DNA of 64,000 nt from JADKIH01 sp031427625 (GTDB lineage Bacteria; Bacteroidota; Bacteroidia; AKYH767-A; 2013-40CM-41-45): positions 44,604-108,603 of the forward strand of contig JANPNV010000002.1 of assembly GCA_031427625.1 (NCBI GenBank), in the 5' to 3' direction. Made by a program: the position numbers and the translations under genes. Numbering within the stretch: position 1 is the stretch's first letter; every line of letters starts with the position of its first letter. A model generated the notes under the pieces. That model was given only the letters and a program-made list of their open reading frames with translations, searched no databases and had not been told where the DNA came from. This document shows positions 1-10,428 of the stretch, piece after piece.

Positions 1-3000
1 AAATTTGTGATCGCAAGCAACTCAACATTATATGCTCCCGAATCAGTATACATGTGTATCGGATTGATTTCAACGGATGAAGTTCCGTCTCCAAAAGTCC
101 AAAGTGAACTTGTTATATTTCCATCTTGAGTAGTGGACTGATTGCTGAATGAAATTGGAGCTCCCGCACAATTATCAGGCGCAACGAAACGTGCCATCGG
201 CGGAATATGTACTAATGAATTCTGTGATGCATTTGCGCTACAACCATGAGATGATACTACCGTAAGATTAATATTATAATTTCCGGATGATTGAAATTGA
301 TGTTGAGGATTTAATGATGTTGAAACCTGTCCGTCACCAAATGTCCAGTTACTTGTAAATGGTTCTCCTCCCGGTACTGCAGACTGATTTACAAATTGAG
401 TCTGACTACCCAGACAAACATCTGCAGTAGCAAATCCAGGAATAGGTTGAGGAAATATATTAAGGTTCATATTTCCTGTTGATGAGCAACCTTGATCTGA
501 GACTGCAGTAAGTATTACATTAAATGTTCCTGAAGCTGCGTAATTATAAACCGGTGAATTTTGCACTGATGTATTTCCATCATTAAAATTCCATTGATAA
601 GAAGCAATAGTGCCGGAAGATATTGTTGATGAATTTTGAAATGCCACCGGACTTCCAAAACAAACATCTTGTGCTGCAATTACTACCTGAGGTAATGGGT
701 AAATATTTATATTCTGTGATATTGAATCTCTGCAGCCAGATGAAGAAGTGACCACAAGGCTTATAGGATAATTCCCAGATGAGGTATAAATATGTGACGG
801 TTGAAGGCTGGACGATGTTGAATTGTCACCGAAAGTCCAATAAGCAGATTGAATTGTTCCCGCAGAAACCGATGAAGTATTATTGAAGACAACAGCTGTT
901 CCCTCGCATGACGGTGTTGTCTGAAATGCAGCTGTCGGAACAGGATAAACAACAACCTGAGTTGATGTTGTATCTGTACATCCATTTGCAGAAGTGACAA
1001 TTAGAGCTATGGTATAATTTCCAGCTGTTGCATATTGAACGACAGGTTGAGCAAATATCGAAGTATTACCATTCCCGAAATTCCACTGATAAGATAAATT
1101 TCCTGTTCCCTGCGAAACTGAAGTATTAACCAGACTGATGTTTTTATTCTCACAACTGTTTGAAAAAATAAAACCTGCTCTTGGAACATCTTTAACAGTG
1201 ACACTGTGAGTTACCGAAGAGGAACATCCATTATTACTTGTAACTATTAAAGTTGAATTATATGTTCCGGCCGATGTAAACAAATGTGATGGAGTAAAGG
1301 ATGCCGATGCCCCTCCGTCGCCGAATATCCAATTGTATGCATTCAAAGTTCCTGATGAAATTGTACTTTGATTTGTAAAAACCATTGGTGTATTTCTACA
1401 GGTTGCATTAGTTGCAAATTCAGCCACCGGCTTTGGGTTTACAATTGCCTGACCGGTAAATAGAGCCGAACAACCGAGCGTTGAAGTTATATTGAGAGTT
1501 ACAGGAAACGTTCCTGTCGAACTATAAATATGGGATGCATTGAAAGAAGCTGATGAATATCCATCACCGAAATTCCAAACTGCGCTCTGAATTGTTCCGC
1601 TCGAAATTGAAACTGCATATTGAAATTGAGTGGCACTTCCAAAACATGCAGGAGATGCAGAAAGTGATACATCCGGTAAAGGATTTACTGTAACAATATG
1701 ATTTAATAATGCAACACAACCGTTAGGATCAGTAATGGTCACAGAATAATTTCCTGCCGCCTGAACTGAAATAATCTGTGTTGTTTCACCTGTAGACCAA
1801 ACATAGGATGACCCGGAATTTCCTGCATTTAATTGAGCTGTCTGTCCTGCACAAATTGTATATTTTACCGGTGGAGCAGTCATGCTGGCTCCAACCGTAA
1901 CAGTTGTAGTTGCATAGGTAGGACAACCATTATTGCTTGTTACGATTACAGAATAGCTTCCTGAATCCGATATTGATATTATCTGTGAACTTTCACCAGT
2001 TGACCAACTGAACTGACTTCCTGGATTTCCTGCATCAAGATTGGCACTTGTACCCGGGCATATAAATGTGGGATAGAAATTTACAACCGGAACAGGAAGT
2101 ACTGCCACTGTAATCGTATCCGAAGAAATACAGCCATTGCTATCAGTTCCAATTACTGAATAAGTTGATGTTGATGAAGGCGTAATTAATACGGATGCGC
2201 TGTTTAATCCTATAGGATTCCATTGATAATTTGCTGCACCGGTTGCCGTCAGCGAAGTTGTCGATCCATAACAAATACTTATATCCGGACCGGCAGTAAC
2301 CTGAGGAAGGTTATGAACTGTTACTGTAACTGTATCCTTATCTATACATCCGTTTGCATCTGTTACTGTCAGAATGAAATTTGTTGTATTTGTCGGATTA
2401 ACCGTTACAGTTGAAGTTGAATAACTACCGGGACTCCAGTTATAATTCATCCCACCTGTACCGTTAAGCGCTACAGAATTTCCAATACATGTTGCTTGAT
2501 CAGTTCCGGCCTGGGCATCTGGCAGAGAATTTACATTAACAATGACTTGATCAGTCGAAACACATCCATTGGAATTTGTTACTGAAACGGTATAGGTTGT
2601 TGTCGATGCAGGTGAAACAGTAACAGATGATGTTGTCATTCCTCCCGGATTCCATGAATATGAAATGCCACCCGATGCCGATAGTACTGAATATGCGCCG
2701 GCACAAATTGTTTTATCAGATCCTGCATTCGCAACTGGAAGTGGATTCACGATTACATTTCTCGAGACTGTGTCCTTACATCCAAACGATGATGTGGCAA
2801 TTAGCTGAACGGAATATGTTCCTGCAGATGCATAGGTATGACTGGGCGATGACTGTGTTGATGCATACGTGTCATTAAAATTCCAGTTGAAAGATGAGAT
2901 ACTACCTGTTAGTATCAATGTACTGTTTGAGAATACAGTTGTTCCGCCTAAACATACTGTACTTCCAAGAAAATTAACAACCGGAGAAGGATTGATCGTA

Positions 3001-6000
3001 ATATTTTTTGACTTTGATTTAACGCATCCTCCAGCCGTTGTCGCCTGCAAAATCACAGTATAAGTTCCCGGTGAGGTATAATTATGTAACGGATTCTGAA
3101 GTGTAGATCCTGTTCCATCACCAAAATTCCAATTATATCCTGTAATGATACCAACTGAAACGGTGGATGAATTTGTGAATACGACTGCAGTTCCGAGACA
3201 ATTATTAGAATAGCTAAAGTTTGTTACCGGTAAAGGATTAACTGTAACTGTTTTTGAAATCGTAGAAATACATCCATAAGAACTGTTTACTGTAAGACTT
3301 ACAGTATAGGTACCGGATGTTGAATAAAAATGTGACGGATTTTGATAAAATGAAGTGGAGCCGTCCCCAAAATTCCACGACCATCCGGTAATTAATCCGC
3401 TTGTAATAGTCGACGTATTTGTGAAGAACATTAAATTACCATTACAGGTAGGAGTGAAGGTAAAATTTCCAACGGGTAATGGATTGACAGAGGTACTGAA
3501 ATTGATATTTCCGCTACAGCCTGCAGTATCAGTAACTGTTACTACATAATTTCCTGCAGCAAATACGGGAATAGTCTGACTTGTTTGTCCTCCCGGCGAC
3601 CATGAATAAGTCATTCCTGAATAACCTGCATTTAGTATTGTTGAATCTCCCTGACAAAACGAAACCGTTGGCCTGTTTACTGTAACAACAGTACTGTAAG
3701 TAATGTTGCAACCAGATGTTGCCACGCATCCATTGATATCGGTCACGCTAACTGAGTAATTTCCTGCTGCTGTTATCAGAATAGACTGAGTAGTTGCACC
3801 TGTATTCCATGAATATATTGAACCCGGATTGCCGGCATCGAGAGTCGCATTGGAGCCTGAACAAAGAAACAATGACTGAAGACTTGATGTTGGAAGCGGA
3901 TTAACATTAACAACAACATTGTCTGTCGATGTACAACCAAAAGCATTGGTTACAATAACCTGATAATTTTGAGTTGCCGATGGACTAACTGTTATTGTTG
4001 ATGTCGTCATTCCACCCGGGCTCCATAAATACGATGTTCCACCTGTTGCGGTTAATGTTGCATTGCTTCCATTGCAAATTGTTACATCTGGTCCTGCATT
4101 GGCAATAGGGTTGGTTCCAACACTAACAACGACATCATCACTTGCTGAACATCCGATTGCATCAGTGCCTACTATTGTATAAGTTGTAGAAGAAGCAGGG
4201 CTTACAGATATTGAAGGAGAGGTTGAGCCACCGGGATTCCATGTATAAGTTGTTCCTCCAGTGGCTGTAAGTGTCGTTGAAGATCCTGAACATACTAGTT
4301 GGTCAGATCCTGCATTCACTAAAGGAAGCGGGTTTATAATAACATTCATGGTATCCTGACTCTGACAAGTATTAGAATCCGTACCCGTTACGATCAGAAT
4401 TACACTGGTGGAAGGCGATATAACAATCGATTGAGTGTTCTGTCCGTATGGCATCCATGAATAATATAATCCTCCTGATGCAGAAATAGTAACTGATTTG
4501 CCAAGGCAAACGGACATGTCAGGACCAGCATTTACAATAGGAAGCGGATGAACTGTTATTGTATTTATTGCTGTATCTGCACAACCAAAAATCGTAGTAA
4601 CAATTAATGTAACGACATAAGATCCTACTGATGTATAGATATGGGATGGATCCACAAGATTCGAAGTTCCTCCATCACCAAAAATCCATGTCCATGTGCT
4701 TGGAACTCCCAATGTGTTATCCGTAAAAGCTACCTGAGTATTTATACAGGTAGGTCCCCAATTAAATCCAGCGATAGGAGTAGATTGGACAGCAACAGAA
4801 ATTGAAATCGTATCACTACAACCAAGAGAATTTTCAACTATTAATGTTACCATGTAGGATCCAAGGGATGGGTATAGATGAACGGGGTTCTGAAGAGAAG
4901 TAGTATCACCATCTCCAAACGACCAGTGCCAGCTTGTTATTATTCCTCCCGCTGTTGTAGACTTATCATAAAAATTTATAAGTAGATTTTCGCAGGCCGG
5001 AGTTGTGGAAGTAAATGCTGCAATAGGAGTGAATGGTGCTTGAATAACTACAGTATCAGTCGCTGAACAACTTCCATCATTGGCGGTTACTATGTATGTT
5101 CCGGGCCCAACTGTAATTGATTGCATAGTTGAACCAGTGTTCCATAAATAGGTGTATGTTCCTGTGCTGCCTGTGGCATTCGCAGTAATAGTAGCAAGGT
5201 CTGTACAAGCGATCGACTGATCGGGGCCGGCATTTACATTCATCCCAATTACATTGATTGTATAGGATCTTGTCTGACTGCCGTTATAAGGACATGCATC
5301 GTCAGTTGCTGATGCTGTAAATGTAAATGAATGACCGATGTCTGCCGACGTAGGCGTCCAGCAAAATGTTCCTGTAGGATGTGGTCCAGAAGAAGTAGTA
5401 AACGTAGCTCCAGTAATACCGTAGTTCCAGATAACGGTAACCTTTTGTCCGATATCAGGGTCGCTTGAAAAAAGGTTAAAGCATGTTTTTGTATTTGCAC
5501 AAATTGTCATGCTGAAATTATTCGTTCCGTTTATACCTGATATAGTCGGAAGATTATTTGCACAATTCATAACTGTAAGCTGAAGGTCCCTCTCCACAGT
5601 TCCAATCAAAACGCCGTTTCTATATTCCTTAACCAAAACGGCCATCACTGTAACCTCAAGTGCCTGAGGAGTAAGACAGATATCACCCGACAATGAACTG
5701 AATGTTGTTGAAGGCATAGAGTTCAATGGATTGGAAGAGTTATAAGGAGAATGATACGAGACGTTTGTCGTTGCTGTCTGCTTCGGCGTGATCAACTGGT
5801 ATACAAGCGAATCACCATCTGCATCGTAAGCCCCATGATTAAAACAAAATTGCTGTCCGAGGCATAGAAATGGAACAGGTTTGTTTGAAAATGTTGGTGA
5901 AGAATTACACGGCGCAATAATATTATTTAATGAAGCATAAATATAAAAAGTATTAGAACTAGGACTATTGATAGTCGTAATCGCAGCATTTCTGCAACAC

Positions 6001-6401
6001 AACGAATATCCGAAAATCCAATCTGAACATTGGGCAGGAAGTGTAATGATCCCATCATAAATCCATTCCTGAATTCCTGTAAACGTACCACCATTGCATG
6101 TCGTCACTGATGTGGAACAGCTCGGAGTTACTTCTTTTCCTGTTCCGGGACGAGGATAACAAGTTACAGACAAATTCAAATTGCATGTAACTGATTTTAT
6201 CGTCACCAATGGATTAGCAGGAGCAGGGATACCAATACAATCCCGGTAAAATGAAACTGTTACCTTATAGGTATTGTTCCCCAGACATTGATATGTTAAG
6301 TCAGCACCCATCGTATGACTGGCGTAAACTGATCCTGAGAATACCATTTTCAGGAATAGGGCAAGCGCTAATAAAAATCTTCCTTGTAATTTTACTTTCA
6401 T
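1..6401 (-). CDS. Giant PKD/Ig-repeat secreted protein (3' part outside window)
   Basis: This minus-strand frame opens with ATG at 6401 and stays open to the window edge (2133 codons; the C-terminus is missing). It starts with a signal peptide of about 24 residues, then a cysteine-containing N-terminal domain beginning SHTMGADLTYQC. That opening is typical of large Bacteroidota surface proteins. From about residue 390 it is all repeats of two kinds. PKD domains carry a WxFGDG-type motif; seven in a row have their motif codons near 92, 331, 580, 826, 1070, 1316 and 1561, about 245 bases apart. More occur near 2866, 3114, 3361, 4671 and 4908. The others are roughly 70-residue Ig/SprB-like repeats with YxWSTGE or YxWNPGG motifs (for example near 1783, 2000, 2645, 3595, 3790, 4017 and 5140). 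I infer an extracellular adhesin or gliding-type protein. A T9SS sorting domain would be expected at the unseen end. The translation was read by hand. Confidence 0.9.
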   Translation of the reverse strand, partial: MKVKLQGRFLLALALFLKMVFSGSVYASHTMGADLTYQCLGNNTYKVTVSFYRDCIGIPAPANPLVTIKSVTCNLNLSVTCYPRPGTGKEVTPSCSTSVTTCNGGTFTGIQEWIYDGIITLPAQCSDWIFGYSLCCRNAAITTINSPSSNTFYIYASLNNIIAPCNSSPTFSNKPVPFLCLGQQFCFNHGAYDADGDSLVYQLITPKQTATTNVSYHSPYNSSNPLNSMPSTTFSSLSGDICLTPQALEVTVMAVLVKEYRNGVLIGTVERDLQLTVMNCANNLPTISGINGTNNFSMTICANTKTCFNLFSSDPDIGQKVTVIWNYGITGATFTTSSGPHPTGTFCWTPTSADIGHSFTFTASATDDACPYNGSQTRSYTINVIGMNVNAGPDQSIACTDLATITANATGSTGTYTYLWNTGSTMQSITVGPGTYIVTANDGSCSATDTVVIQAPFTPIAAFTSTTPACENLLINFYDKSTTAGGIITSWHWSFGDGDTTSLQNPVHLYPSLGSYMVTLIVENSLGCSDTISISVAVQSTPIAGFNWGPTCINTQVAFTDNTLGVPSTWTWIFGDGGTSNLVDPSHIYTSVGSYVVTLIVTTIFGCADTAINTITVHPLPIVNAGPDMSVCLGKSVTISASGGLYYSWMPYGQNTQSIVISPSTSVILIVTGTDSNTCQSQDTMNVIINPLPLVNAGSDQLVCSGSSTTLTATGGTTYTWNPGGSTSPSISVSPASSTTYTIVGTDAIGCSASDDVVVSVGTNPIANAGPDVTICNGSNATLTATGGTSYLWSPGGMTTSTITVSPSATQNYQVIVTNAFGCTSTDNVVVNVNPLPTSSLQSLFLCSGSNATLDAGNPGSIYSWNTGATTQSILITAAGNYSVSVTDINGCVATSGCNITYSTVVTVNRPTVSFCQGDSTILNAGYSGMTYSWSPGGQTSQTIPVFAAGNYVVTVTDTAGCSGNINFSTSVNPLPVGNFTFTPTCNGNLMFFTNTSTITSGLITGWSWNFGDGSTSFYQNPSHFYSTSGTYTVSLTVNSSYGCISTISKTVTVNPLPVTNFSYSNNCLGTAVVFTNSSTVSVGIITGYNWNFGDGTGSTLQNPLHNYTSPGTYTVILQATTAGGCVKSKSKNITINPSPVVNFLGSTVCLGGTTVFSNSTLILTGSISSFNWNFNDTYASTQSSPSHTYASAGTYSVQLIATSSFGCKDTVSRNVIVNPLPVANAGSDKTICAGAYSVLSASGGISYSWNPGGMTTSSVTVSPASTTTYTVSVTNSNGCVSTDQVIVNVNSLPDAQAGTDQATCIGNSVALNGTGGMNYNWSPGSYSTSTVTVNPTNTTNFILTVTDANGCIDKDTVTVTVHNLPQVTAGPDISICYGSTTSLTATGAANYQWNPIGLNSASVLITPSSTSTYSVIGTDSNGCISSDTITVAVLPVPVVNFYPTFICPGTSANLDAGNPGSQFSWSTGESSQIISISDSGSYSVIVTSNNGCPTYATTTVTVGASMTAPPVKYTICAGQTAQLNAGNSGSSYVWSTGETTQIISVQAAGNYSVTITDPNGCVALLNHIVTVNPLPDVSLSASPACFGSATQFQYAVSISSGTIQSAVWNFGDGYSSASFNASHIYSSTGTFPVTLNITSTLGCSALFTGQAIVNPKPVAEFATNATCRNTPMVFTNQSTISSGTLNAYNWIFGDGGASASFTPSHLFTSAGTYNSTLIVTSNNGCSSSVTHSVTVKDVPRAGFIFSNSCENKNISLVNTSVSQGTGNLSYQWNFGNGNTSIFAQPVVQYATAGNYTIALIVTSANGCTDTTSTQVVVYPVPTAAFQTTPSCEGTAVVFNNTSSVSAGTIQSAYWTFGDNSTSSSLQPSHIYTSSGNYPISLVVTSSSGCRDSISQNINIYPLPQVVIAAQDVCFGSPVAFQNSSTISSGTIASYQWNFNDGNTSVQNSPVYNYAASGTFNVILTAVSDQGCSSTGNMNLNIFPQPIPGFATADVCLGSQTQFVNQSAVPGGEPFTSNWTFGDGQVSTSLNPQHQFQSSGNYNINLTVVSSHGCSANASQNSLVHIPPMARFVAPDNCAGAPISFSNQSTTQDGNITSSLWTFGDGTSSVEINPIHMYTDSGAYNVELLAITN

Positions 6402-6914
6402 ATCCACGTTTTTCGAACAACTCTTCCGGCGCATTTTCCCATAAGCAGAATTGATTGTTTATTAACATGGATAAAACTATTGTATTCACGAGCCTTATGT
6501 TGGCAATAATCGATTGTACATGCATTTGTAAGAAATATCTCAAATGATCATGTCTCGTATTTAACACATTCAAAAAATCAATTTATAAATGTCAATTGGC
6601 TTAGATCTCATAATATTTTTGAAAATACTGTCTGTAAGAATATCACAGAGTTTTTTAACCTGATAAGAAAGATGCTGTTTATGCAGCTTCTCAGGCTTCT
6701 CATTACGTTAAAAAATTATTTTTAAGTAGCGAAAAATGATAACTTAGCGACCCGTTTTATCCGGGAACAGCCATTGTTATGGGATAATATGCGATTTGGT
6801 ATCTTTCTAAAATGCCCTGCCTACGGGATTTGGACTTAACCATAGCATTACACATTCTCTTATTATTTGTAACAGGTTAGGCGCATTTTCGATATAAGTC
6901 AATAAAATAAATTT
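6402..6914. other. Intergenic region between divergent genes
   Basis: About 510 bases separate the PKD protein (minus) from asnB (plus). I see no convincing gene here. Both genes must be driven from this region. A CATTTTCG sequence just upstream of asnB resembles the -7 element used elsewhere in the window but lacks the leading TA, so I do not call it. A short GCTG/CAGC stem near 6671-6684 has no T-tract. Confidence 0.5.
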
Positions 6915-8609
6915 ATGTGCGGTATATATGGATTGTTTGGAGAAATCACGGAAAAAAAACCGGCCTCTGAAATTTATGGGTCTTTTAATAAATTAAAACG
7001 TCGCGGCCCCGACAGAAGTCTGACAGTATTTAATCACCAATGTTTCCTTGGATTTCACAGGCTGGCCATTATGGGTCTTGATATTGACGGTGATCAACCC
7101 TTTCATCTCATTGATGGAAGCAAAACGTTCTACCTCGTATGCAACGGTGAAATTTATAATTTCAGAGAGCTTATTGATAAACATAATCTGAATATAAGTA
7201 AAACGGGATCTGATTGTGCCGTAATATTGCCATTATATAAATTATTCGGATTTGATATTAATCGATTGAATAAAGAATTAATCGGCGAATACAGTTTTTC
7301 AATTGTTGAAATTGATAACGATAAACTGATCTCTGTTATAATAAGCACGGATCCTTTAAGCGTTCGTCCATTATTCTATTCAGTTAGCGACGATTATAAA
7401 AGTTTCGGATTTAGCAGTCTCCTTGCTGGACTAAGCAGTCTGTTTCCGAATGTTATCCGGATTAATCAAAAGAAAATTCTCAAGTGGGTTCCCGGTACGC
7501 CTCCTGAAATTTACTCCTATTGGGATAACATTATAAAAATCGAAAGTGAGTTTGATACAGATCCTGAACTAAAGGATTACAATCAAGTTGTTACTCTTTT
7601 TGAAACTGCTGTAAAAAGAAGACTCATTTCAGACCGCCCTGTTGGATGTCTGCTTTCGGGCGGACTTGATTCAAGTCTGGTCTGTTCTATCGCGGCAAAA
7701 AAACTGGCCGAAGATTATCCGGGGAAGAAGCTTCATACGTTTAGTATTGGCATGAAAGAAGGCACAGATATCATCTTTGCAAAAAAAGTAGCAGAACATG
7801 TAAATAACATGTATAACAATATCGAGCATCATGTTATTTATTTTACACCACAGGAAGGACTTGATTGCATTGACGATGTAATAAGATCGATTGAGACATA
7901 TGATATTACTACCATTCGCGCAAGTGTTGGTCAATATCTTCTTGGAAAATACATCAGCTCAAAAACAGATATTAAAGTAATCCTCAATGGCGATGGTGCC
8001 GATGAAGGACAAATGGGATATTTATATTTCTATTTGCATCCGAATGCAGAAGCAGCTCGCGACGAAAGCTATAAATTACTGGATGAAATTCATCTCTTCG
8101 ATGGCCTTCGTGTCGATCGTGCTATCAGTTGTCATGGTCTCGAGGCCCGTGTTCCGTTTCTCGACAGAGAATTTGTCGATTACTTCCGGTCAATTCCTAC
8201 AAAATGGAAATTGCCAGTTAAAGAGAGGATGGAAAAATTCTTCATCCGTAATGCATTCAGTACGGTTTACAAAAACCAACCCGTATTACCTGACGAAGTA
8301 CTTTGGAGAAAAAAAGAAGCTTTCTCCGATGGTGTCTCAGGCAAAGAGAAATCCTGGTTTCAGTGGGTTCAGGAATATTTAAATGGAAAAGTTTCTGATT
8401 CAGAATTTGAAAAAGAAAAAAACAACCTACACCCAACTTTAGTACCTCCTACCAAAGAAGCATATTATTACATGAAAAAATTCAAGGAAAATTTTGGTCC
8501 ACAATGGAGTGTAATTCCACATTACTGGCTGCCCAATTGGTCAGGTAACATACAGGAACCATCTGCCAGAGTCTTAAAAGTTTATGATCAGGGTGCAGAT
8601 GGAAAATAA
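6915..8609 (+). CDS. asnB: Asparagine synthase (glutamine-hydrolysing)
   Basis: Converts aspartate to asparagine using ATP and glutamine-derived ammonia in the cytoplasm. The protein (564 aa) begins MCGIYGLFG, so Cys2 is the catalytic nucleophile of the class II glutaminase domain (about residues 1-190). It carries the RRGPD motif and HRLAIMGL. The synthetase half has the ATP-pyrophosphatase loop LLSGGLDSS near residue 245 and an NGDGADE motif near 360. Length is normal for AsnB. It stands alone on the plus strand, separated by about 140 bases from the next gene. Related Asn-synthase-like amidotransferases exist in peptide maturation, but the intact glutaminase and synthetase motifs favour the housekeeping enzyme. 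Confidence 0.93.
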   Translation: MCGIYGLFGEITEKKPASEIYGSFNKLKRRGPDRSLTVFNHQCFLGFHRLAIMGLDIDGDQPFHLIDGSKTFYLVCNGEIYNFRELIDKHNLNISKTGSDCAVILPLYKLFGFDINRLNKELIGEYSFSIVEIDNDKLISVIISTDPLSVRPLFYSVSDDYKSFGFSSLLAGLSSLFPNVIRINQKKILKWVPGTPPEIYSYWDNIIKIESEFDTDPELKDYNQVVTLFETAVKRRLISDRPVGCLLSGGLDSSLVCSIAAKKLAEDYPGKKLHTFSIGMKEGTDIIFAKKVAEHVNNMYNNIEHHVIYFTPQEGLDCIDDVIRSIETYDITTIRASVGQYLLGKYISSKTDIKVILNGDGADEGQMGYLYFYLHPNAEAARDESYKLLDEIHLFDGLRVDRAISCHGLEARVPFLDREFVDYFRSIPTKWKLPVKERMEKFFIRNAFSTVYKNQPVLPDEVLWRKKEAFSDGVSGKEKSWFQWVQEYLNGKVSDSEFEKEKNNLHPTLVPPTKEAYYYMKKFKENFGPQWSVIPHYWLPNWSGNIQEPSARVLKVYDQGADGK

Positions 8610-8627
8610 TTATTCGGGTTTAAATTA

Positions 8628-8635
8628 TATTTTTG
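8628..8635 (+). promoter_or_regulatory. Bacteroidota -7 element upstream of the TerC-family gene
   Basis: TATTTTTG matches the known Bacteroidota -7 consensus TAnnTTTG exactly. It would give a leader of roughly 110 bases before the start at 8750. No clear -33 TTG was established. Confidence 0.45.
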
Positions 8636-8749
8636 TCGTTCATTCGAAAGTTGTCGAATAATTAGAATAAACGGAATAGTGTATGCAGAATCATATTTCC
8701 CGATTTAATCAATCCATTTGCCAAAAAACAATTGAATAATTTATATTAG

Positions 8750-9466
8750 ATGCTCCTGAATATTTTTTCTCCTGAAGGATTAGTAAGTCTGTTCACACTG
8801 ATTTTCCTTGAAATTATTCTGGGTATTGATAATATAATTTTCATCGCAATTATATGTAGTTACCTGCCTAAAAAGGACCAGCAAAGATCGCGTACTATTG
8901 GATTAATGCTCGCTATGGTTTTCAGAATTTTGTTGTTGCTGGGAATTTCATATCTCGTTCGTATGGTAAGTCCTCTTTTCCACATTGGAGATTTTGGCGT
9001 AAGTGGGAGGGACCTCATACTTTTTGCTGGCGGTGTATTTCTGGTATATAAATCTGTTCTGGAATTGTATCATAAATTAGCCAGTGTTGAAGAAGGAAAA
9101 GCTCACAAGGAAAGAAAGCTTACTGTTTCAAGTGCAATACTTCAGATAACCCTGATAGATATTATTTTTTCATTCGACTCTATACTCACAGCAGTTGGAT
9201 TAAGCCGTGACCTTCCGGTTATGATTACCGCAGTTGTATTTTCAATGTTTGTGATGCTTTTCTTCGCTCCTTATGTCAGTGATTTTATCGCAAAATATCC
9301 GACAATGAAAATTCTTGCACTAACATTCCTCGTGGCAATCGGAATGCTATTAGTCATAGAATCCCTTCATTTAGAATTCGATAAAAATCATATTTATTTT
9401 GGAATGCTTTTCTCCTTTATTGTTGAAACATTAAATATCAGACTAAGAAAAATGAACCGATTGTAA
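8750..9466 (+). CDS. TerC-family integral membrane protein
   Basis: A 238-aa protein with about seven predicted hydrophobic segments, of the TerC/YkoY/YgjT group. These proteins are implicated in manganese or other metal efflux and in tellurite resistance. The signature acidic motifs are present: EIILGIDNIIF near residue 20-30 and IDIIFSFDSILTAVG near residue 145, whose membrane-embedded Asp residues are the putative ion ligands. It acts in the inner membrane. No ter-operon partners are nearby, so a role in metal homeostasis is more likely than tellurite resistance. It is followed by a Usp protein in the same direction after about 130 bases. Confidence 0.88.
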   Translation: MLLNIFSPEGLVSLFTLIFLEIILGIDNIIFIAIICSYLPKKDQQRSRTIGLMLAMVFRILLLLGISYLVRMVSPLFHIGDFGVSGRDLILFAGGVFLVYKSVLELYHKLASVEEGKAHKERKLTVSSAILQITLIDIIFSFDSILTAVGLSRDLPVMITAVVFSMFVMLFFAPYVSDFIAKYPTMKILALTFLVAIGMLLVIESLHLEFDKNHIYFGMLFSFIVETLNIRLRKMNRL

Positions 9467-9594
9467 TATCAAATATTATCTGAATTTAATACTAAATATT
9501 CCACGATCATTATCAGATTATTTATTCGATTTATTCCAGCTTGACAGGGATATTTCTGTTTGTTTGTATGCTATTTAATATGTAGATTGGGCTT

Positions 9595-10413
9595 ATGATA
9601 AAAGGAAAATCTCCGTATCCATTTGAGACTATAGGACTAGGCATTTCATTCACACCGGCACTTCCTTTTTTAATTGCTGAGATGAAAAGAATTTGCCAGA
9701 TTTATGATGCACTTGCTGTGTTTATTCATGTGGGAAAAAAAACAAGTGAAAAGCAGAGAGAACTTGCCCAGATGCTCGGTGATTATGGTTTCCATGACGG
9801 AAATTCCAGAATTCATTGGGAACAGGGTGATGCCGTGACAGGCATTTTGTTAAACTGCAAAATGGAAGTAGTGGACCTGCTGTTAATTGGTTCCAATGAA
9901 AAAGCAAGTCTTGGTATTCCAATTGGAAGTACGGCAAGTCAGGTTGCAAAGAAAGCCAAATGTTCTGTCCTAATTTATTCTCGTATACCACAAGGTGGAT
10001 TTAAAAAAATCATATTGAATGGAACAGAGCATCAAAAAACAGACCTTACAATCCTTACCGGTATGTATGTTACAGATAAAGAAAGTGCAGAAGATGTAAC
10101 TGTAATCGCTGATGAGGGTAATAATAAATTATCGGAAGCTATATCGCATTCACATGGAGAAACACAATCAGGAACTATTCTTTTCCAACAATCAATAGAG
10201 AAAGCAAGGGCAAAAATGAAATTTGTAAATCTCGAAAACAAACAATCAATTTCTGAATTCAGTTTTAGAAACAATGCCGACTTAGTTGTTACCCGTTCTT
10301 CCGATCATGCTCTTTTAATTTTCGACCGCATTTCCGGTTCTGATGGAATTGATTCTTTACTTACAGGACTCCCTGCGAATCTGTTAATTGTGCATTCACG
10401 ATTATCAGATTAA
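9595..10413 (+). CDS. Universal stress protein family protein (tandem Usp)
   Basis: A 272-aa cytoplasmic protein. The N-terminal half (about 1-130) resembles a Usp alpha/beta fold, ending in the LLIGSNEK...GIPIGSTASQVAKKA region that corresponds to the Usp nucleotide-binding loop and the terminal CSVLIYSR strand. The C-terminal half (about 140-272) looks like a degenerate second Usp copy ending LPANLLIVHSRL. It lacks a clean GxxGxxxG ATP loop, so ATP binding is uncertain. It sits 15 bases upstream of shikimate kinase and is probably cotranscribed with it. Its stress signal cannot be inferred. Confidence 0.68.
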   Translation: MIKGKSPYPFETIGLGISFTPALPFLIAEMKRICQIYDALAVFIHVGKKTSEKQRELAQMLGDYGFHDGNSRIHWEQGDAVTGILLNCKMEVVDLLLIGSNEKASLGIPIGSTASQVAKKAKCSVLIYSRIPQGGFKKIILNGTEHQKTDLTILTGMYVTDKESAEDVTVIADEGNNKLSEAISHSHGETQSGTILFQQSIEKARAKMKFVNLENKQSISEFSFRNNADLVVTRSSDHALLIFDRISGSDGIDSLLTGLPANLLIVHSRLSD

Positions 10414-10428
10414 AACTTCAGTAAACAT

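Noticed and set aside
92..1561. Regularly spaced (about 245-base) repeats suggestive of a repeat array
   Set aside because: The periodicity is explained by tandem PKD domains in one open frame; unit length and divergence exclude CRISPR.
6301..6573. 90-aa minus-strand frame before the PKD protein
   Set aside because: It overlaps the N-terminal coding region of the PKD protein in another frame and has no supporting features.
8636..8749. Possible yybP-ykoY manganese riboswitch in the long leader before the TerC-family gene
   Set aside because: The leader length and gene family fit, but I could not find the conserved yybP-ykoY core motifs, and the sequence is mostly A/T with no stable paired regions.
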